The translations under genes were made by a program, and so were the position numbers. Below are positions 33,843 through 42,746 of a DNA stretch of 64,000 nt, piece by piece. Origin of the DNA: Blastococcus sp. KM273128 (GTDB taxonomy: Bacteria > Actinomycetota > Actinomycetes > Mycobacteriales > Geodermatophilaceae); the NCBI RefSeq assembly GCF_021698975.1, contig NZ_SSXA01000012.1:1-64000 (forward strand). The letters run 5' to 3'. The notes under the pieces were generated by a model. That model had not been told where the DNA came from. It saw nothing but the letters and a program-made list of their open reading frames with translations, and did not search any database. How positions within the stretch are numbered: the stretch's first letter is position 1; each line of letters begins with the position of its first letter.

Positions 33843-36689
33843 TCAGCCCAGCCGCTCGGCCAGCAGCTCGGCGAGGTGCCGCCCGCGCCGGCCGGCGAGC
33901 TGGTCGAGCTGGGTGCGGCAGGAGAAGCCGTCGGCCAGGACGACGGCGTCGTCGGGGAGGTCGCGGACGGCGGGCAGCAGCTGCTGCTCGGCGACGGCGA
34001 CCGACACGTCGTGGTGGCCCCGCTCGACGCCCCAGTTGCCGGCCAGCCCGCAGCAGCCGCCGAGCCGGGTGACCCGCGCGCCGGCCCGCTGGAGCAGCCG
34101 GGCGTCGGCCGACCAGCCCAGCACCGATGCGTGGTGGCAGTGCGGCTGGGCGACGATCTCCACGCCCTCCAGCGACGGCGGCGTCCAGCCGCGGGTGTCG
34201 CGGAGCAGCTCGGCGAGGGTGCGGGTGGCGGCCGCCACCTGCTCGGCCTCCGGCCCGCCGACGAGCTCGAGCGCCTCCGCGCGCAGCACCGCGGTGCAGG
34301 AGGGCTCCACGCCGACGACGGGGACGCCGGCGGCCGCGAGCGGGGCGAGGGCGCGCACCGTGCCGCCGAGGATGCGGCGGGCGGCGTCGAGCTGGCCGGT
34401 GGTGATCCAGGTGAGCCCGCAGCAGGTGTCGGCGCCGGGCACCTCCACGCGGTAGCCGGCGTCCTCCAGCACCCGCGCGGCGGCGTGCGCGACCTCGGGG
34501 GCGAAGTGGTCGGTGAACGAGTCCACCCAGAGCGCGACCCGCTGCCCGCCGCCGGCCGCGGGGCGCTGGGCCCACTGCTGCCGGAAGGTACGCGGGGCGA
34601 ACGCCGGCACCGGGCGCCGCTGGTCGATCCCCGCGCCCCACTTGGCCACCGACCCCACCAGCGCGGAGCCGAGCATCGCGTTGACCAGGCGCGGGGCCCG
34701 GGCCACCAGGTCGGACCAGAACGGCAGCCGGCCCAGCGTGTAGTGCGAGCGGGGCCGCAGCCGCCGCCGGTAGGACTGGTGCAGCACCTCGGCCTTGTAG
34801 GAGGCCATGTCCACGCCGGTCGGGCAGTCCGAGGAGCAGCCCTTGCAGGAGAGGCACAGGTCCAGCGCCTCGTGCACCTCCGGCGCGCGCCAGTCGCGCA
34901 CCGGGCCGCCCGGGGCGAGCATCTCCTGCAGCACCCGGGCGCGGCCGCGGGTGGTGTCCTTCTCCTCCCTCGTGGCCGGCCACGAGGGGCACATGACCGC
35001 GCCGGTGGACTGCAGGTCGGCCCGGCACTTGCCGACGCCGGTGCAGCGGTGCACGGCGGCCGAGAAGTCGCCGCCGTCGTGCCGGTAGGCCAGCGCCAGG
35101 CCCTCCGTCAGCCGCGGCGCGGCGGCGATGCGGACGTCCTCGTCCAGGGGCGCGGGGCGGACCAGCACGCCGGGGTTGAGCACGTCGGCGGGGTCGAACA
35201 CCGCCTTGACCCGGGCGAAGAGGTCCAGCGCGGCGGGGGAGTACATGTGCGGCAGCAGCTCGCTGCGCGCCCGCCCGTCGCCGTGCTCGCCGGAGAGCGA
35301 CCCGCCGTAGCCGGCCACCAGCCGGGCGGCGTCCTCGACGAAGGACCGGTAGGCCGCGCGGCCGCGGTCGGCGCCGGCATCGAACGGGAAGTCGATCCGC
35401 ACGTGCACGCAGCCGTCGCCGAAGTGCCCGTAGGGCACGCCCTGCAGGCCGTGGCCGTCGAGCAGCGCCTCGAAGCCGCGCAGGTACTCGCCGAGCTTCT
35501 CGACCGGGACCGCGGCGTCCTCCCAGCCGGCGTGCGCCGGGCGGCCGTCGGAGGTCCGGTTCGCCAGCCCCGCGCCGTCCTCCCGGATCCGCCAGATGGC
35601 CGCGGCGTGCGCCGGGTCGGTGACGACGAGGGAGTCCAGCGCGCCGGCGTCGGCCAGCACCCCCTGCGCCTTGGCCTGCACCTCGCCGACGGTCTCGCCG
35701 GTCAGCTCCACGATCAGCCACCCGTCGCCCCGCGGCAGCTCGGGGACGACGGCGGCGGGCACGTCGCGCAGCCGCTGCACGATCCGCTGGTCCAGCCCCT
35801 CCACCGCGGTCGGCTCGTGGGGCAGCAGACCGGGGGTGGCGTCCGCGGCATCGGCCATGCTCGGGTAGCCCAGCACGACCAGGCCGCGGACCGGGGCGTC
35901 GGCGACCAGGCGCACGGTGGCCCCGAGGACGACGGCGAGGGTGCCCTCGCTGCCCACCAGCGCCCGGGCCACGTCGAACCCGCGCTCGGGCAGCAGGTGC
36001 TCCAGCGAGTAGCCCGACACCTGCCGGCCGAAGGTGCCGAGCTCCGTGCGGACGGTGGCGAGGTGCCCGGCGACCAGCCGGTGCAGGTCCTCGAGGACCC
36101 CGGGCACGGGCTCGGTGCCCGGGCCCAGCCGCAGGCGGGCCCCGCTGCCGGTGACGACGTCCAGCCCCACGACGTTGTCCGACGTCCGGCCGTAGCCCAG
36201 CGCCCGGGAGCCGCAGGCGTTGTTGCCGATCATCCCGCCGATCGTGCAGCGGTTGTGCGTGCTCGGGTCGGGGCCGAAGCGCAGCCCGTGCGGCCGGGCG
36301 GCGGTCTGCAGCGCCGCCTGGACCACGCCGGGGTCGACCGTCGCCGTCCGGGCCTCGGCGTCGATGCCGTGCACCCGGTTGAGGTGGCGGCTGGTGTCCA
36401 GCACCACGCCGGTGCCCACGGCGTTGCCCGCGATCGAGGTCCCCGCGCCGCGGGCGGTCAGCGGCACCCCGAGCGAGCGGCACACGTCCAGCGCCGCCAC
36501 GATCTCGTCGGGGTGGCGTGGCCGGACCACGGCCCGGGGGAGGACGCGGTACAGCGACGCGTCGGAGGAGTACAGGGCGCGGGCCAGCCCCGAGTCGTCG
36601 ACGTCGGCGATGCCGGCGCGGCGGAGCTCGGCCACCACCGCCCGCCCGTCGTCGGTGCGCGTCGTCGTGTCCGCGGCCGGTGCGCTCAT
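33843..36689 (-). CDS. FAD-binding and Fe-S (CCG-domain) D-2-hydroxyacid dehydrogenase-like protein
   Basis: A 948-residue fusion of a GlcD/Dld-type FAD domain and a GlpC-like Fe-S domain. The PP-loop region TARGAGTSIAGNAVG (~79-93) binds FAD; HNRCTIGGMIGNNACGSRAL follows. Fe-S ligands are in CTGVGKCRADLQ and CLSCKGCSSDCPTG, and CCG motifs (DTCCGLTW, GVEPSC, GGCCGLAGNWG) in the C-terminal third bind further clusters. It likely oxidises a D-2-hydroxy acid (lactate or similar) and passes electrons to quinone. Length fits the long fused form in actinobacteria. Substrate uncertain. Confidence 0.9.
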   Translation of the reverse strand: MSAPAADTTTRTDDGRAVVAELRRAGIADVDDSGLARALYSSDASLYRVLPRAVVRPRHPDEIVAALDVCRSLGVPLTARGAGTSIAGNAVGTGVVLDTSRHLNRVHGIDAEARTATVDPGVVQAALQTAARPHGLRFGPDPSTHNRCTIGGMIGNNACGSRALGYGRTSDNVVGLDVVTGSGARLRLGPGTEPVPGVLEDLHRLVAGHLATVRTELGTFGRQVSGYSLEHLLPERGFDVARALVGSEGTLAVVLGATVRLVADAPVRGLVVLGYPSMADAADATPGLLPHEPTAVEGLDQRIVQRLRDVPAAVVPELPRGDGWLIVELTGETVGEVQAKAQGVLADAGALDSLVVTDPAHAAAIWRIREDGAGLANRTSDGRPAHAGWEDAAVPVEKLGEYLRGFEALLDGHGLQGVPYGHFGDGCVHVRIDFPFDAGADRGRAAYRSFVEDAARLVAGYGGSLSGEHGDGRARSELLPHMYSPAALDLFARVKAVFDPADVLNPGVLVRPAPLDEDVRIAAAPRLTEGLALAYRHDGGDFSAAVHRCTGVGKCRADLQSTGAVMCPSWPATREEKDTTRGRARVLQEMLAPGGPVRDWRAPEVHEALDLCLSCKGCSSDCPTGVDMASYKAEVLHQSYRRRLRPRSHYTLGRLPFWSDLVARAPRLVNAMLGSALVGSVAKWGAGIDQRRPVPAFAPRTFRQQWAQRPAAGGGQRVALWVDSFTDHFAPEVAHAAARVLEDAGYRVEVPGADTCCGLTWITTGQLDAARRILGGTVRALAPLAAAGVPVVGVEPSCTAVLRAEALELVGGPEAEQVAAATRTLAELLRDTRGWTPPSLEGVEIVAQPHCHHASVLGWSADARLLQRAGARVTRLGGCCGLAGNWGVERGHHDVSVAVAEQQLLPAVRDLPDDAVVLADGFSCRTQLDQLAGRRGRHLAELLAERLG

Positions 36690-36740
36690 GGTGCCGAGTC
36701 TGGCTCCCCCCTCCCGGCCCGGCGCGCCCGGCCCCCGGGA

Positions 36741-36780
36741 CGGCCGTGGCCGGGCACCATCGGGTGCCCGGCCACGGCCG
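36741..36780 (-). terminator. Perfect 18-bp hairpin after the cupin gene
   Basis: Arms 36741-36758 and 36763-36780 with the tetraloop ATCG lie just beyond the leftward cupin stop (36796) and before the start of the next leftward gene. Confidence 0.75.
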
Positions 36781-36795
36781 GAGGGGGTGCGCCGG

Positions 36796-37197
36796 TCAGG
36801 ACGCCGGCGGCTCGTCCTGGCCCGACTCCTCGGCCTCGTCGGCCTCTTCCTTGGTCTTGTGCACCGCGCCGTCGGCGTGCTCCGGCGGGCCGTAGACGGT
36901 GTACAGGACCAGCGGGTTCTCGCCGGTGTTGAGGAAGTTGTGCTTCGTGCCGGCGGGCACGACCACCAGGTCGCCCTGGGCCACGTTCTTCTCGCTGCCC
37001 GAGATGACGGCCTTCCCGATGCCGCTGACGAAGGTGAGGATCTGGTCGATGTCCTCGTGCGTCTCCTCGCCGATCTCCCCGCCCGGCGGGATGGTCATGA
37101 TGACCAGCTGGGTGTTCTTCCCGGTCCAGAGGACCCGGCGGAAGTCGGGGCTCTTCTCGGCCTCGGTCGCGATCGTGTAGTGGATGACGGACGCCAT
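36796..37197 (-). CDS. Cupin-domain protein
   Basis: A 133-residue single-domain cupin. Motif 1 is PPGGEIGEETHEDIDQILTF (His and Glu metal ligands) and motif 2 GDLVVVPAGTKHNFLNTG. The last ~20 residues are acidic. Small cupins of this type bind a metal and may be isomerases, dioxygenases or sensors; no specific function can be given. Start ATG 37197; monocistronic between two other leftward genes, with its own terminator. Confidence 0.82.
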   Translation of the reverse strand: MASVIHYTIATEAEKSPDFRRVLWTGKNTQLVIMTIPPGGEIGEETHEDIDQILTFVSGIGKAVISGSEKNVAQGDLVVVPAGTKHNFLNTGENPLVLYTVYGPPEHADGAVHKTKEEADEAEESGQDEPPAS

Positions 37198-37324
37198 GGA
37201 CGGCGCTCCTCTCGTCTCGGGGACGGGCGGCTGCGGCCGGCCGGGCGCGGGGCGCCGGCCGGTGACGGGCCTGCTCCTGCCCGGTCCGGGCCGGGAGTAG
37301 TCGTCCCCGGGCCAGCGGTGTCGA

Positions 37325-38602
37325 TCACGCCCTGGGGGCCGGCACCACCCCGCCGGCGGTCACCGCGGGCACGGCGCGGGCCCGGCGCAGCCGCAGCAGG
37401 CCGACCCCGACCAGCAGCAGGGCGGTGATCAGCGCGGTGGCGACCAGGGAGAGCAGGGTGAGTCGCCCGGTCGCGGCGAGGCCGGTCGCCACGGCCACCT
37501 CCAGGGCGGCGGCCGCCCACACCGCCGCGCCGGCGAGCCGGTCGGCGGCGGCGATCCCCGAGAACAGCAGCAGCTGGGCCAAAGCCAGCAGCGTGCCCAG
37601 CGCGGCGAACAGCCAGGCGGCCGAGCCCAGCGCGGCGCCGTAGGCCGCCCCACCGACGAGCGGGAGGGCGGCCCCGCCCAGCGCCGCGGTGCCCGCGGTC
37701 AGCAGCGCGCCGACGGCGGCCACGGCGCCGAGGGCCGAGGGCAGCACCCGGTGCCGTCCGGCGGCGTCGGCCAGCCGGGGGAGCAGCACCACCCCGATGC
37801 CCTGCGGCAGCCAGAACGCGACCTTGGCGACGATCGAGGCGACGGCGTACTCGCCGCTGGCCGCGCCGGGGAGGTGGTGGCGGGCCAGCAGCAGGTCAAG
37901 GTTGAGCAGCACGACCAGGCCCAGCAGCGCCCCGGCCGCGCGCAGCGACGCCGCGAGCGGCCGGCGCAGGCCGCGCACCAGCCCCGGCCGGCCCGCGGCC
38001 ACCCACCCACCGGCGGCGGTGAGCGCGGCCCCGGCGGTCATGCCGGCGAGGGCGCCCGCCGGGCTGCCGGCGACGAGCAGCCCGGCGAGCCCGCCGGTCA
38101 GCTTGCCGGCGCCGAAGGCCACGGTCAGGACGGCGAGCCGGCGGAAGCGCCCGGCGCCCTGCAGCAGCCCCTGGTACCCGACGGCCACGGTCTGCGGGAG
38201 CAGCAGCAGGGCCAGCCATACCGCCGCGCCCGCGGTGGGGAGGTGCAGGAGCGCGACGAGCACGGGGACCAGGGCCAGCGCCACGGCGCTCACGCCCAGC
38301 CCCACGGCCAGCGCGGTGGCGTGCAGCCGGCCGGTCGTCCGCCGGTCGCCGTCCCGCCCGCCCAGCAGCAGCGCCGCCGTCGTCTGGACGCCGGTGCCGG
38401 GCACCGAGCCGACGAGCACCACGCCGAGCAGCGCGGCGAGCTCGCCGTAGGCGGCCGGGGCGAGCAGCCGGGCGGCGAGCACGGTGAACACGTACGCGAG
38501 CGCGTTGGCGCCCAGGAACGCCACGGACACCAGCGCCGCGGACCCGAGGGCGCGCGGCTGCGACGCCGCCGCGTCCTCCGGCGGGCGGTTGCCCGGTTCC
38601 AC
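37325..38602 (-). CDS. Polysaccharide flippase-like membrane protein (MATE/MVF fold)
   Basis: A 425-residue polytopic protein with about twelve hydrophobic helices, resembling oligosaccharide flippases (Wzx/RfbX group). The first helix pair VSVAFLGANALAYVFTVLAARLLAPAAYGELAALLGV is the best-conserved part; it lies around residues 24-60. It would move a lipid-linked glycan across the membrane, in keeping with the adjacent glycosyltransferases. GTG 38602 has GGGGGT at seven bases; an in-frame GTG at 38611 has none. Divergent from the next gene (76-bp gap). The carried glycan is unknown. Confidence 0.72.
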   Translation of the reverse strand: MEPGNRPPEDAAASQPRALGSAALVSVAFLGANALAYVFTVLAARLLAPAAYGELAALLGVVLVGSVPGTGVQTTAALLLGGRDGDRRTTGRLHATALAVGLGVSAVALALVPVLVALLHLPTAGAAVWLALLLLPQTVAVGYQGLLQGAGRFRRLAVLTVAFGAGKLTGGLAGLLVAGSPAGALAGMTAGAALTAAGGWVAAGRPGLVRGLRRPLAASLRAAGALLGLVVLLNLDLLLARHHLPGAASGEYAVASIVAKVAFWLPQGIGVVLLPRLADAAGRHRVLPSALGAVAAVGALLTAGTAALGGAALPLVGGAAYGAALGSAAWLFAALGTLLALAQLLLFSGIAAADRLAGAAVWAAAALEVAVATGLAATGRLTLLSLVATALITALLLVGVGLLRLRRARAVPAVTAGGVVPAPRA

Positions 38603-38678
38603 CGCGTGCACCCCCTTACCCTGCGCTCGTCCGCCCGGCACCCGGCGCGGGGATGCCAGGACAGGGGGACGAGGCCAC

Positions 38679-40415
38679 GTGGACCAGCGGTGGACCCGGC
38701 CGGACGCGGCGCCGTGGCCGGCCCGGCTGCTCGCGCTGGCGGCGGCGCTGCTGGTCACCGGCCCGGCGCTGGCCCCCGGCTTCGTGCTCCTCCGCGACAT
38801 GGTGTTCGTCCCGCGGCAGGACCTCGACGCGGACGCGCTGGGGCTCGGCGGGACGCTGCCGCGCGCCGTGCCGGTGGACGCCGTCATGGGCGTGCTGACC
38901 GCCGTGGTCCCCGGCGACCTCGTGCAGAAGGCGGTGCTGCTGGGCACGGTGTTCGCCGCGGTCCTCGGCGCGGCGCGGCTGGTGCCCCCCGGCGACGACG
39001 GCCGGCGCGGGGCGGCGGGCGCCGTCGCGGGGCTGGTCTACGGGTGGAGCCCCTACCTCGCCGAGCGGCTGCTCATGGGGCACTGGACGCTGCTGCTCGC
39101 CTACGCCGCGCTGCCCTGGATCGCCCGGGAGTCGCTGCGGGTGCGCGGCGGTGCGCCGGGTGCGCTGCCCCGGCTGCTGCTGGTCTGCGTGCCCGCGGCC
39201 CTCTCCCCGACGGGCGCCCTGCTCGCCGCGGGCGTGGTGCTCGTGCTGGTCGGCCGGGAGCGGCTGCTCCCCGCCGGCGGCGGGCTGCTGCTGCTCTCGC
39301 TGCCGTGGCTCGTCGCCGGGGTGCTGCACCCCGCGGGCGGGGCCTCGGACCCCGCCGGCGTGGCGGCGTTCGCGGCGCGCGCGGAGAACTGGGGCGGGAC
39401 CCTGCCGGCCCTGCTCGGGACCGGCGGGATCTGGAACGCCGGGGCCGTCCCCGGCAGCCGGACCTCGGTGCTCGCACCGCTGCTCACCGCGCTGCTCGTG
39501 GCGGTCGCCGTCGCCGGCTGGGCGCGGCGGGAGGTGCTGACCCACCCGGCTCGCGGGCTGCTCGGGCTGGCGGCGGGCGGGCTGCTGCTCGCGGCCGCCG
39601 GCACCCTGCCGGTGCTGGACAGCCTCCTCGCGCAGGCCGTCGCGCAACTGCCCGGGGCGGGGCTGCTGCGCGACGGGCACAAGTGGACGGCCTGGTGGGC
39701 GCTGGTGCTGGCCGTCGGCGCCGGGCTGGGCACCCGGCGCCTGGTGGGCGCCGTGCGCTCGCGCGGCGGGGCGGCGGCGGCCGCCGCCACGGCCGGGGTG
39801 CTGGTCGTGCTGCCGCTGGTCGCCCTGCCCGACCTGGCCTGGGGCGTGGGCGGGCGGCTGCAGCCGGTCGCCTACCCGGCCGACTGGCAGCGCGTGCGGG
39901 ACGCGCTCGACGGCGCCGAGGGGACCGGCGACGTCCTGGTGCTGCCGTTCGGCGCCTACCGCGCGTTCGGCTGGAACGACGGCCGCCCGCAGCTGGACCC
40001 CGCGCCGCGCTGGCTGCCGCTGCCCGCGGTCACCGACGACGCGCTGGTGGTCGGCGGCCGGGCGGTGGCGGGGGAGGACCGGCGGGCGCGCGCGGTGGCC
40101 GCGGCCGCCGGCGACCCGCGGGCGCTCGCCGCCCTCGGCGTCGGCTGGGTGCTGGTGGAGCGCGGGACGCCCGGCCGCGCCGTGCCGGCGGCGGTCGGGA
40201 GCCTGCCCGTGGTCGTGGACGGGGCGGACCTGCGGCTGCACCGGGTGCCCGGCGCCCGGCCGGCGCCCGGGCCGTCGCCCGTCCGGGTGACCGCCGTGGT
40301 GGCGGCTCACGGGGTGGCGCTCGGCGTCTGCGTGGGAGCGGTGTTGTGGATCTTCGCCGCGGCATCTACCGTGACGGGCCGTCGTCGACTCCTGCGGAAG
40401 CGAGCCTCCCGATGA
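38679..40415 (+). CDS. Large membrane protein, Rv0226c-like (GT-C-like)
   Basis: A 578-residue protein with about ten transmembrane helices and a hydrophilic C-terminal third. An N-terminal loop with acidic residues (FVLLRDMVFVPRQDLDADAL, residues ~35-54) and the aromatic loop RDGHKWTAWWALVLAVGAGLG are conserved features of the family. The size, and neighbours shared with M. tuberculosis Rv0224c-Rv0228, point to Rv0226c, a conserved membrane protein of unknown role probably tied to arabinan or other envelope glycans. Its stop overlaps the small DUF2613 gene (ATGA). Confidence 0.65.
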   Translation: MDQRWTRPDAAPWPARLLALAAALLVTGPALAPGFVLLRDMVFVPRQDLDADALGLGGTLPRAVPVDAVMGVLTAVVPGDLVQKAVLLGTVFAAVLGAARLVPPGDDGRRGAAGAVAGLVYGWSPYLAERLLMGHWTLLLAYAALPWIARESLRVRGGAPGALPRLLLVCVPAALSPTGALLAAGVVLVLVGRERLLPAGGGLLLLSLPWLVAGVLHPAGGASDPAGVAAFAARAENWGGTLPALLGTGGIWNAGAVPGSRTSVLAPLLTALLVAVAVAGWARREVLTHPARGLLGLAAGGLLLAAAGTLPVLDSLLAQAVAQLPGAGLLRDGHKWTAWWALVLAVGAGLGTRRLVGAVRSRGGAAAAAATAGVLVVLPLVALPDLAWGVGGRLQPVAYPADWQRVRDALDGAEGTGDVLVLPFGAYRAFGWNDGRPQLDPAPRWLPLPAVTDDALVVGGRAVAGEDRRARAVAAAAGDPRALAALGVGWVLVERGTPGRAVPAAVGSLPVVVDGADLRLHRVPGARPAPGPSPVRVTAVVAAHGVALGVCVGAVLWIFAAASTVTGRRRLLRKRASR

Positions 40416-41671
40416 AGACCCTGATCGCCGTTCTGATCGCCATGGGTGGCGGCGCCGGTCTCGCCGTCGCCGCGGTCGCCGGGGTCTCCGCCGCCGTCGA
40501 CCCCGACAACTCCCTCGAGCAGGCCGGCCAGCAGGTCGACGTCCTCGACTACGGCACCCGCTGACCCCCGCAGGGCCGCCGACAGCACCCCGGCGAAGCC
40601 CCGGACGCTCGCGTCCCAGCTGAACCGCTCCGCGTGGCCGGCGGCGGCCTCGCCCATCCGGCGGCGGGTCTCCCCGTCGGCGAGCAGCCGCTCCACGGCC
40701 GCCACCATCCCCTCGAGGTCGTCGACGAGCACCCCCGTCCGCCCGTCGACGACGGACTCGCGCAGGCCGCCGGCCGACCGGTAGCCGACCGTCGGCACCC
40801 GGTGCCCGCCGGCCTCGGTCACCACCAGGCCCCAGCCCTCCTTGACCGACGGGCACAGGTGCACCCAGGCCCGGGCCAGCGACTCGTGCTTGGCCTGCTC
40901 GTCGACGAAGCCGTGGAACTCCACGTGCTCCCGGACGCCGAGCCGCTCGGCCGCGGCGACCAGCTCTTCCCGCCACCAGCCGTCACCGACGACCGACAGC
41001 CGGAGCCCCGGCCAGCGGGGCCGGAGCCGGGCGAGGACCTCGATGGCGTGCTCCACGCGCTTGTGCGGGACCAGCCGGCCCAGCACCACCAGGTGCGGCT
41101 GCGGGTCGGGCGCGGCGCGGACCGTCGGCACGGGGTCGACGCCGTTGGGCACCACGGTCACCCGCTCGGCCGCCACCCCGAGGGTCGCCAGCTCCGCGGC
41201 CGTCGCGCCCGACACCGTCACGTAGCGGCTGCGCCGGTACAGCCGCGGCGCGACCACGGACTCCAGCCACCACCCGACGGCGCCGCCGATGCGGCCGAAG
41301 ACGATCGGCCACTGCTCCCGGTGCACGTGGTGGACCAGGTTGACGACCGGACCGCGCCGGACGAGCGGGCTGGCGAACGGCAGCCCGTTCTGGACGTCCA
41401 CGACGAGGGCCGGCCGGGTGCGCCGGACGTGCCGCAGCGCCTGCGGGTAGACCGTGAAGCGCCCGCCGCGGCGGACGACCTCCACCCCGCGCACCGTCTC
41501 GGCGGCCGGCGCGAGGTCGTGCGCGGCGCAGAAGAGCCGCACCCGCAGGCCGGCGGCCGCCAGCCGTTCGGCGATCCGGTGCACGTAGCGTTCGGACCCC
41601 CCGCCCTCGGGGTGGCTGGCGTCCCTCCAGTTGACGAACAAGACGTCGATCTGCGCCGGACGCGAGAGCAT
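40307..41671 (-). CDS. GT4 glycosyltransferase (Rv0225-like) with unusual C-terminal tail
   Basis: A 454-residue GT-B retaining glycosyltransferase. The N-domain begins IDVLFVNWRDASHPEGGGSERYVH; the C-domain shows VVLGRLVPHKRVEHAIEVLA and the EX7E region SVKEGWGLVVTEAGG, which binds a nucleotide-sugar. The catalytic fold ends near residue 370 (FSWDASVRGFAGVLSAAL). The remaining ~85 residues have no family similarity and lie antisense to the DUF2613 gene and the end of the Rv0226c-like gene. The mycobacterial counterpart is about 384 residues, so this tail is either a lost stop or a sequence error. It probably builds an envelope glycan. Divergent from the methyltransferase gene. Confidence 0.82.
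   Translation of the reverse strand: MLSRPAQIDVLFVNWRDASHPEGGGSERYVHRIAERLAAAGLRVRLFCAAHDLAPAAETVRGVEVVRRGGRFTVYPQALRHVRRTRPALVVDVQNGLPFASPLVRRGPVVNLVHHVHREQWPIVFGRIGGAVGWWLESVVAPRLYRRSRYVTVSGATAAELATLGVAAERVTVVPNGVDPVPTVRAAPDPQPHLVVLGRLVPHKRVEHAIEVLARLRPRWPGLRLSVVGDGWWREELVAAAERLGVREHVEFHGFVDEQAKHESLARAWVHLCPSVKEGWGLVVTEAGGHRVPTVGYRSAGGLRESVVDGRTGVLVDDLEGMVAAVERLLADGETRRRMGEAAAGHAERFSWDASVRGFAGVLSAALRGSAGAVVEDVDLLAGLLEGVVGVDGGGDPGDRGDGETGAATHGDQNGDQGLHREARFRRSRRRPVTVDAAAKIHNTAPTQTPSATP
40412..40564 (+). CDS. DUF2613-like small membrane/secreted protein (Rv0236A type)
   Basis: A 50-residue protein: one hydrophobic N-terminal segment (residues 2-28, a signal or anchor) and a short tail ending VDVLDYGTR, matching the DUF2613 pattern of a single helix then VxxYG(N/D/T)R. 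In mycobacteria the DUF2613 gene accompanies aftD. Here it is coupled by ATGA to the upstream Rv0226c-like gene and lies wholly antisense within the annotated 3' end of the glycosyltransferase gene. Function unknown, probably an accessory of arabinan assembly. Confidence 0.7.
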   Translation: MKTLIAVLIAMGGGAGLAVAAVAGVSAAVDPDNSLEQAGQQVDVLDYGTR

Positions 41672-41740
41672 CAGGCGACACTACCGCCGGGTAACAAGAA
41701 CTCCACCAGCCCGTTCACCGCTTAGGACGGTTTTCCGACA

Positions 41741-42466
41741 ATGGCACGTTCGGCGACGATGTCGCGGTCGATCTCGCTGTTCCGCGCCTTTCTCCGGGAG
41801 CAGAGCGAGCCGGATCTGTTCTACGGCGTGCTCGCGGCCGACTCGGCGCGCCAGCTCGCCGAGCACGTCCCGCTGGACGGTGCGCTGCTGCTCGACGTCG
41901 GCGGCGGGCCGGGCTACTTCGCCGCGGCGTTCCGCGCGGCCGGGGCCCGCTACGTGGGGCTGGAGCCCGACGCCGGTGAGCTCGTCGCCCGGGGGGAGCC
42001 CGAGCCCGGGACGGTCCGGGGGAGCGGGGAGGCGCTGCCGGTCCGCAGCGCGAGCGTCGACGTCTGCTACTCGTCGAACGTGCTCGAGCACGTCGCGCAC
42101 CCGTGGGCGATGGCGGCCGAGATGGTGCGCGTGACCAGGCCGGGAGGGACCGTCTACCTGTCCTTCACCCCGTGGTGGTCCCCGCACGGCGGGCACGAGA
42201 CCGGCCCCTGGCACTACCTCGGCGGGCACCGGGCGCGGCGCCGGTACCGGCGCCGCGAGGGCCGGGAGCCCAAGAACCGCTTCGGCGAGTCGCTCTTCCC
42301 GGTGTCCGTCGGGGCCGCGCTGCGGTGGGCCCGGCGCTGCCCGGACGTCGACGTCGTCGCGGCCTACCCGCGCTACCACCCGTGGTGGGCGCGCTGGGTC
42401 GTGGCCGTGCCGCTGCTGCGGGAGGTCGTCTGCTGGAACCTGGTCGTCGTGATGCGCCGCCGCTAG
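41741..42466 (+). CDS. Class I SAM-dependent methyltransferase (Rv0224c-like)
   Basis: A 241-residue methyltransferase. Motif I LLDVGGGPGYFAAAF (residues ~50-64) binds SAM; VCYSSNVLEHVAHPWAMAAE and RVTRPGGTVYLSF are motifs post-I to III. The C-terminal region is rich in aromatic and basic residues (PWWSPHGGHETGPWHYLGGH, RRRYRRREGREPK). Its place next to the GT4 gene matches the Rv0224c-Rv0225 pair. It probably methylates a sugar or lipid of the envelope glycan; substrate unknown. Confidence 0.85.
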   Translation: MARSATMSRSISLFRAFLREQSEPDLFYGVLAADSARQLAEHVPLDGALLLDVGGGPGYFAAAFRAAGARYVGLEPDAGELVARGEPEPGTVRGSGEALPVRSASVDVCYSSNVLEHVAHPWAMAAEMVRVTRPGGTVYLSFTPWWSPHGGHETGPWHYLGGHRARRRYRRREGREPKNRFGESLFPVSVGAALRWARRCPDVDVVAAYPRYHPWWARWVVAVPLLREVVCWNLVVVMRRR

Positions 42467-42498
42467 CTCCGGGTCGCGCCCCGGCGCGGTCCACCAGT

Positions 42499-42522
42499 CG
42501 CCGGTAACGGCGGTTACCGGCG
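42499..42522 (+). terminator. Hairpin after the methyltransferase gene
   Basis: Ten-base perfect arms CGCCGGTAAC (42499-42508) and GTTACCGGCG (42513-42522) with loop GGCG, 33 bp after the stop. Confidence 0.6.
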
Positions 42523-42638
42523 GCCTGGCCGGGCGGCCCGCCGCTCCTGGTACGGCTGGTTACCGGGCCGCGGCGTCGCCCGGACGGGTGAGCGGGGGAG
42601 CGCGCCGGTACCGCCCGGTATCCCGCATCGCGGAGGAG

Positions 42639-42656
42639 TGGTACCCCTTCGTACCA
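42639..42656. promoter_or_regulatory. 18-bp palindrome upstream of the DUF3068-aftD operon
   Basis: TGGTACCCCTTCGTACCA is an inverted repeat with 6-base perfect arms. A near copy (15 of 18 bases the same) lies before the leftward envelope gene at 51022. Additional GGTAC half-sites occur at 42549 and 42607. Likely the binding site of a dimeric regulator; identity unknown. Confidence 0.55.
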
Positions 42657-42746
42657 GCCGGTGTTCACCTTTCGGCTACTGGTCAGTAGTGTTGCCGCGC
42701 CGCGACGCCGGTGGAGCCGTCGCGCCGATGCAGAGGAGCCAACCGC

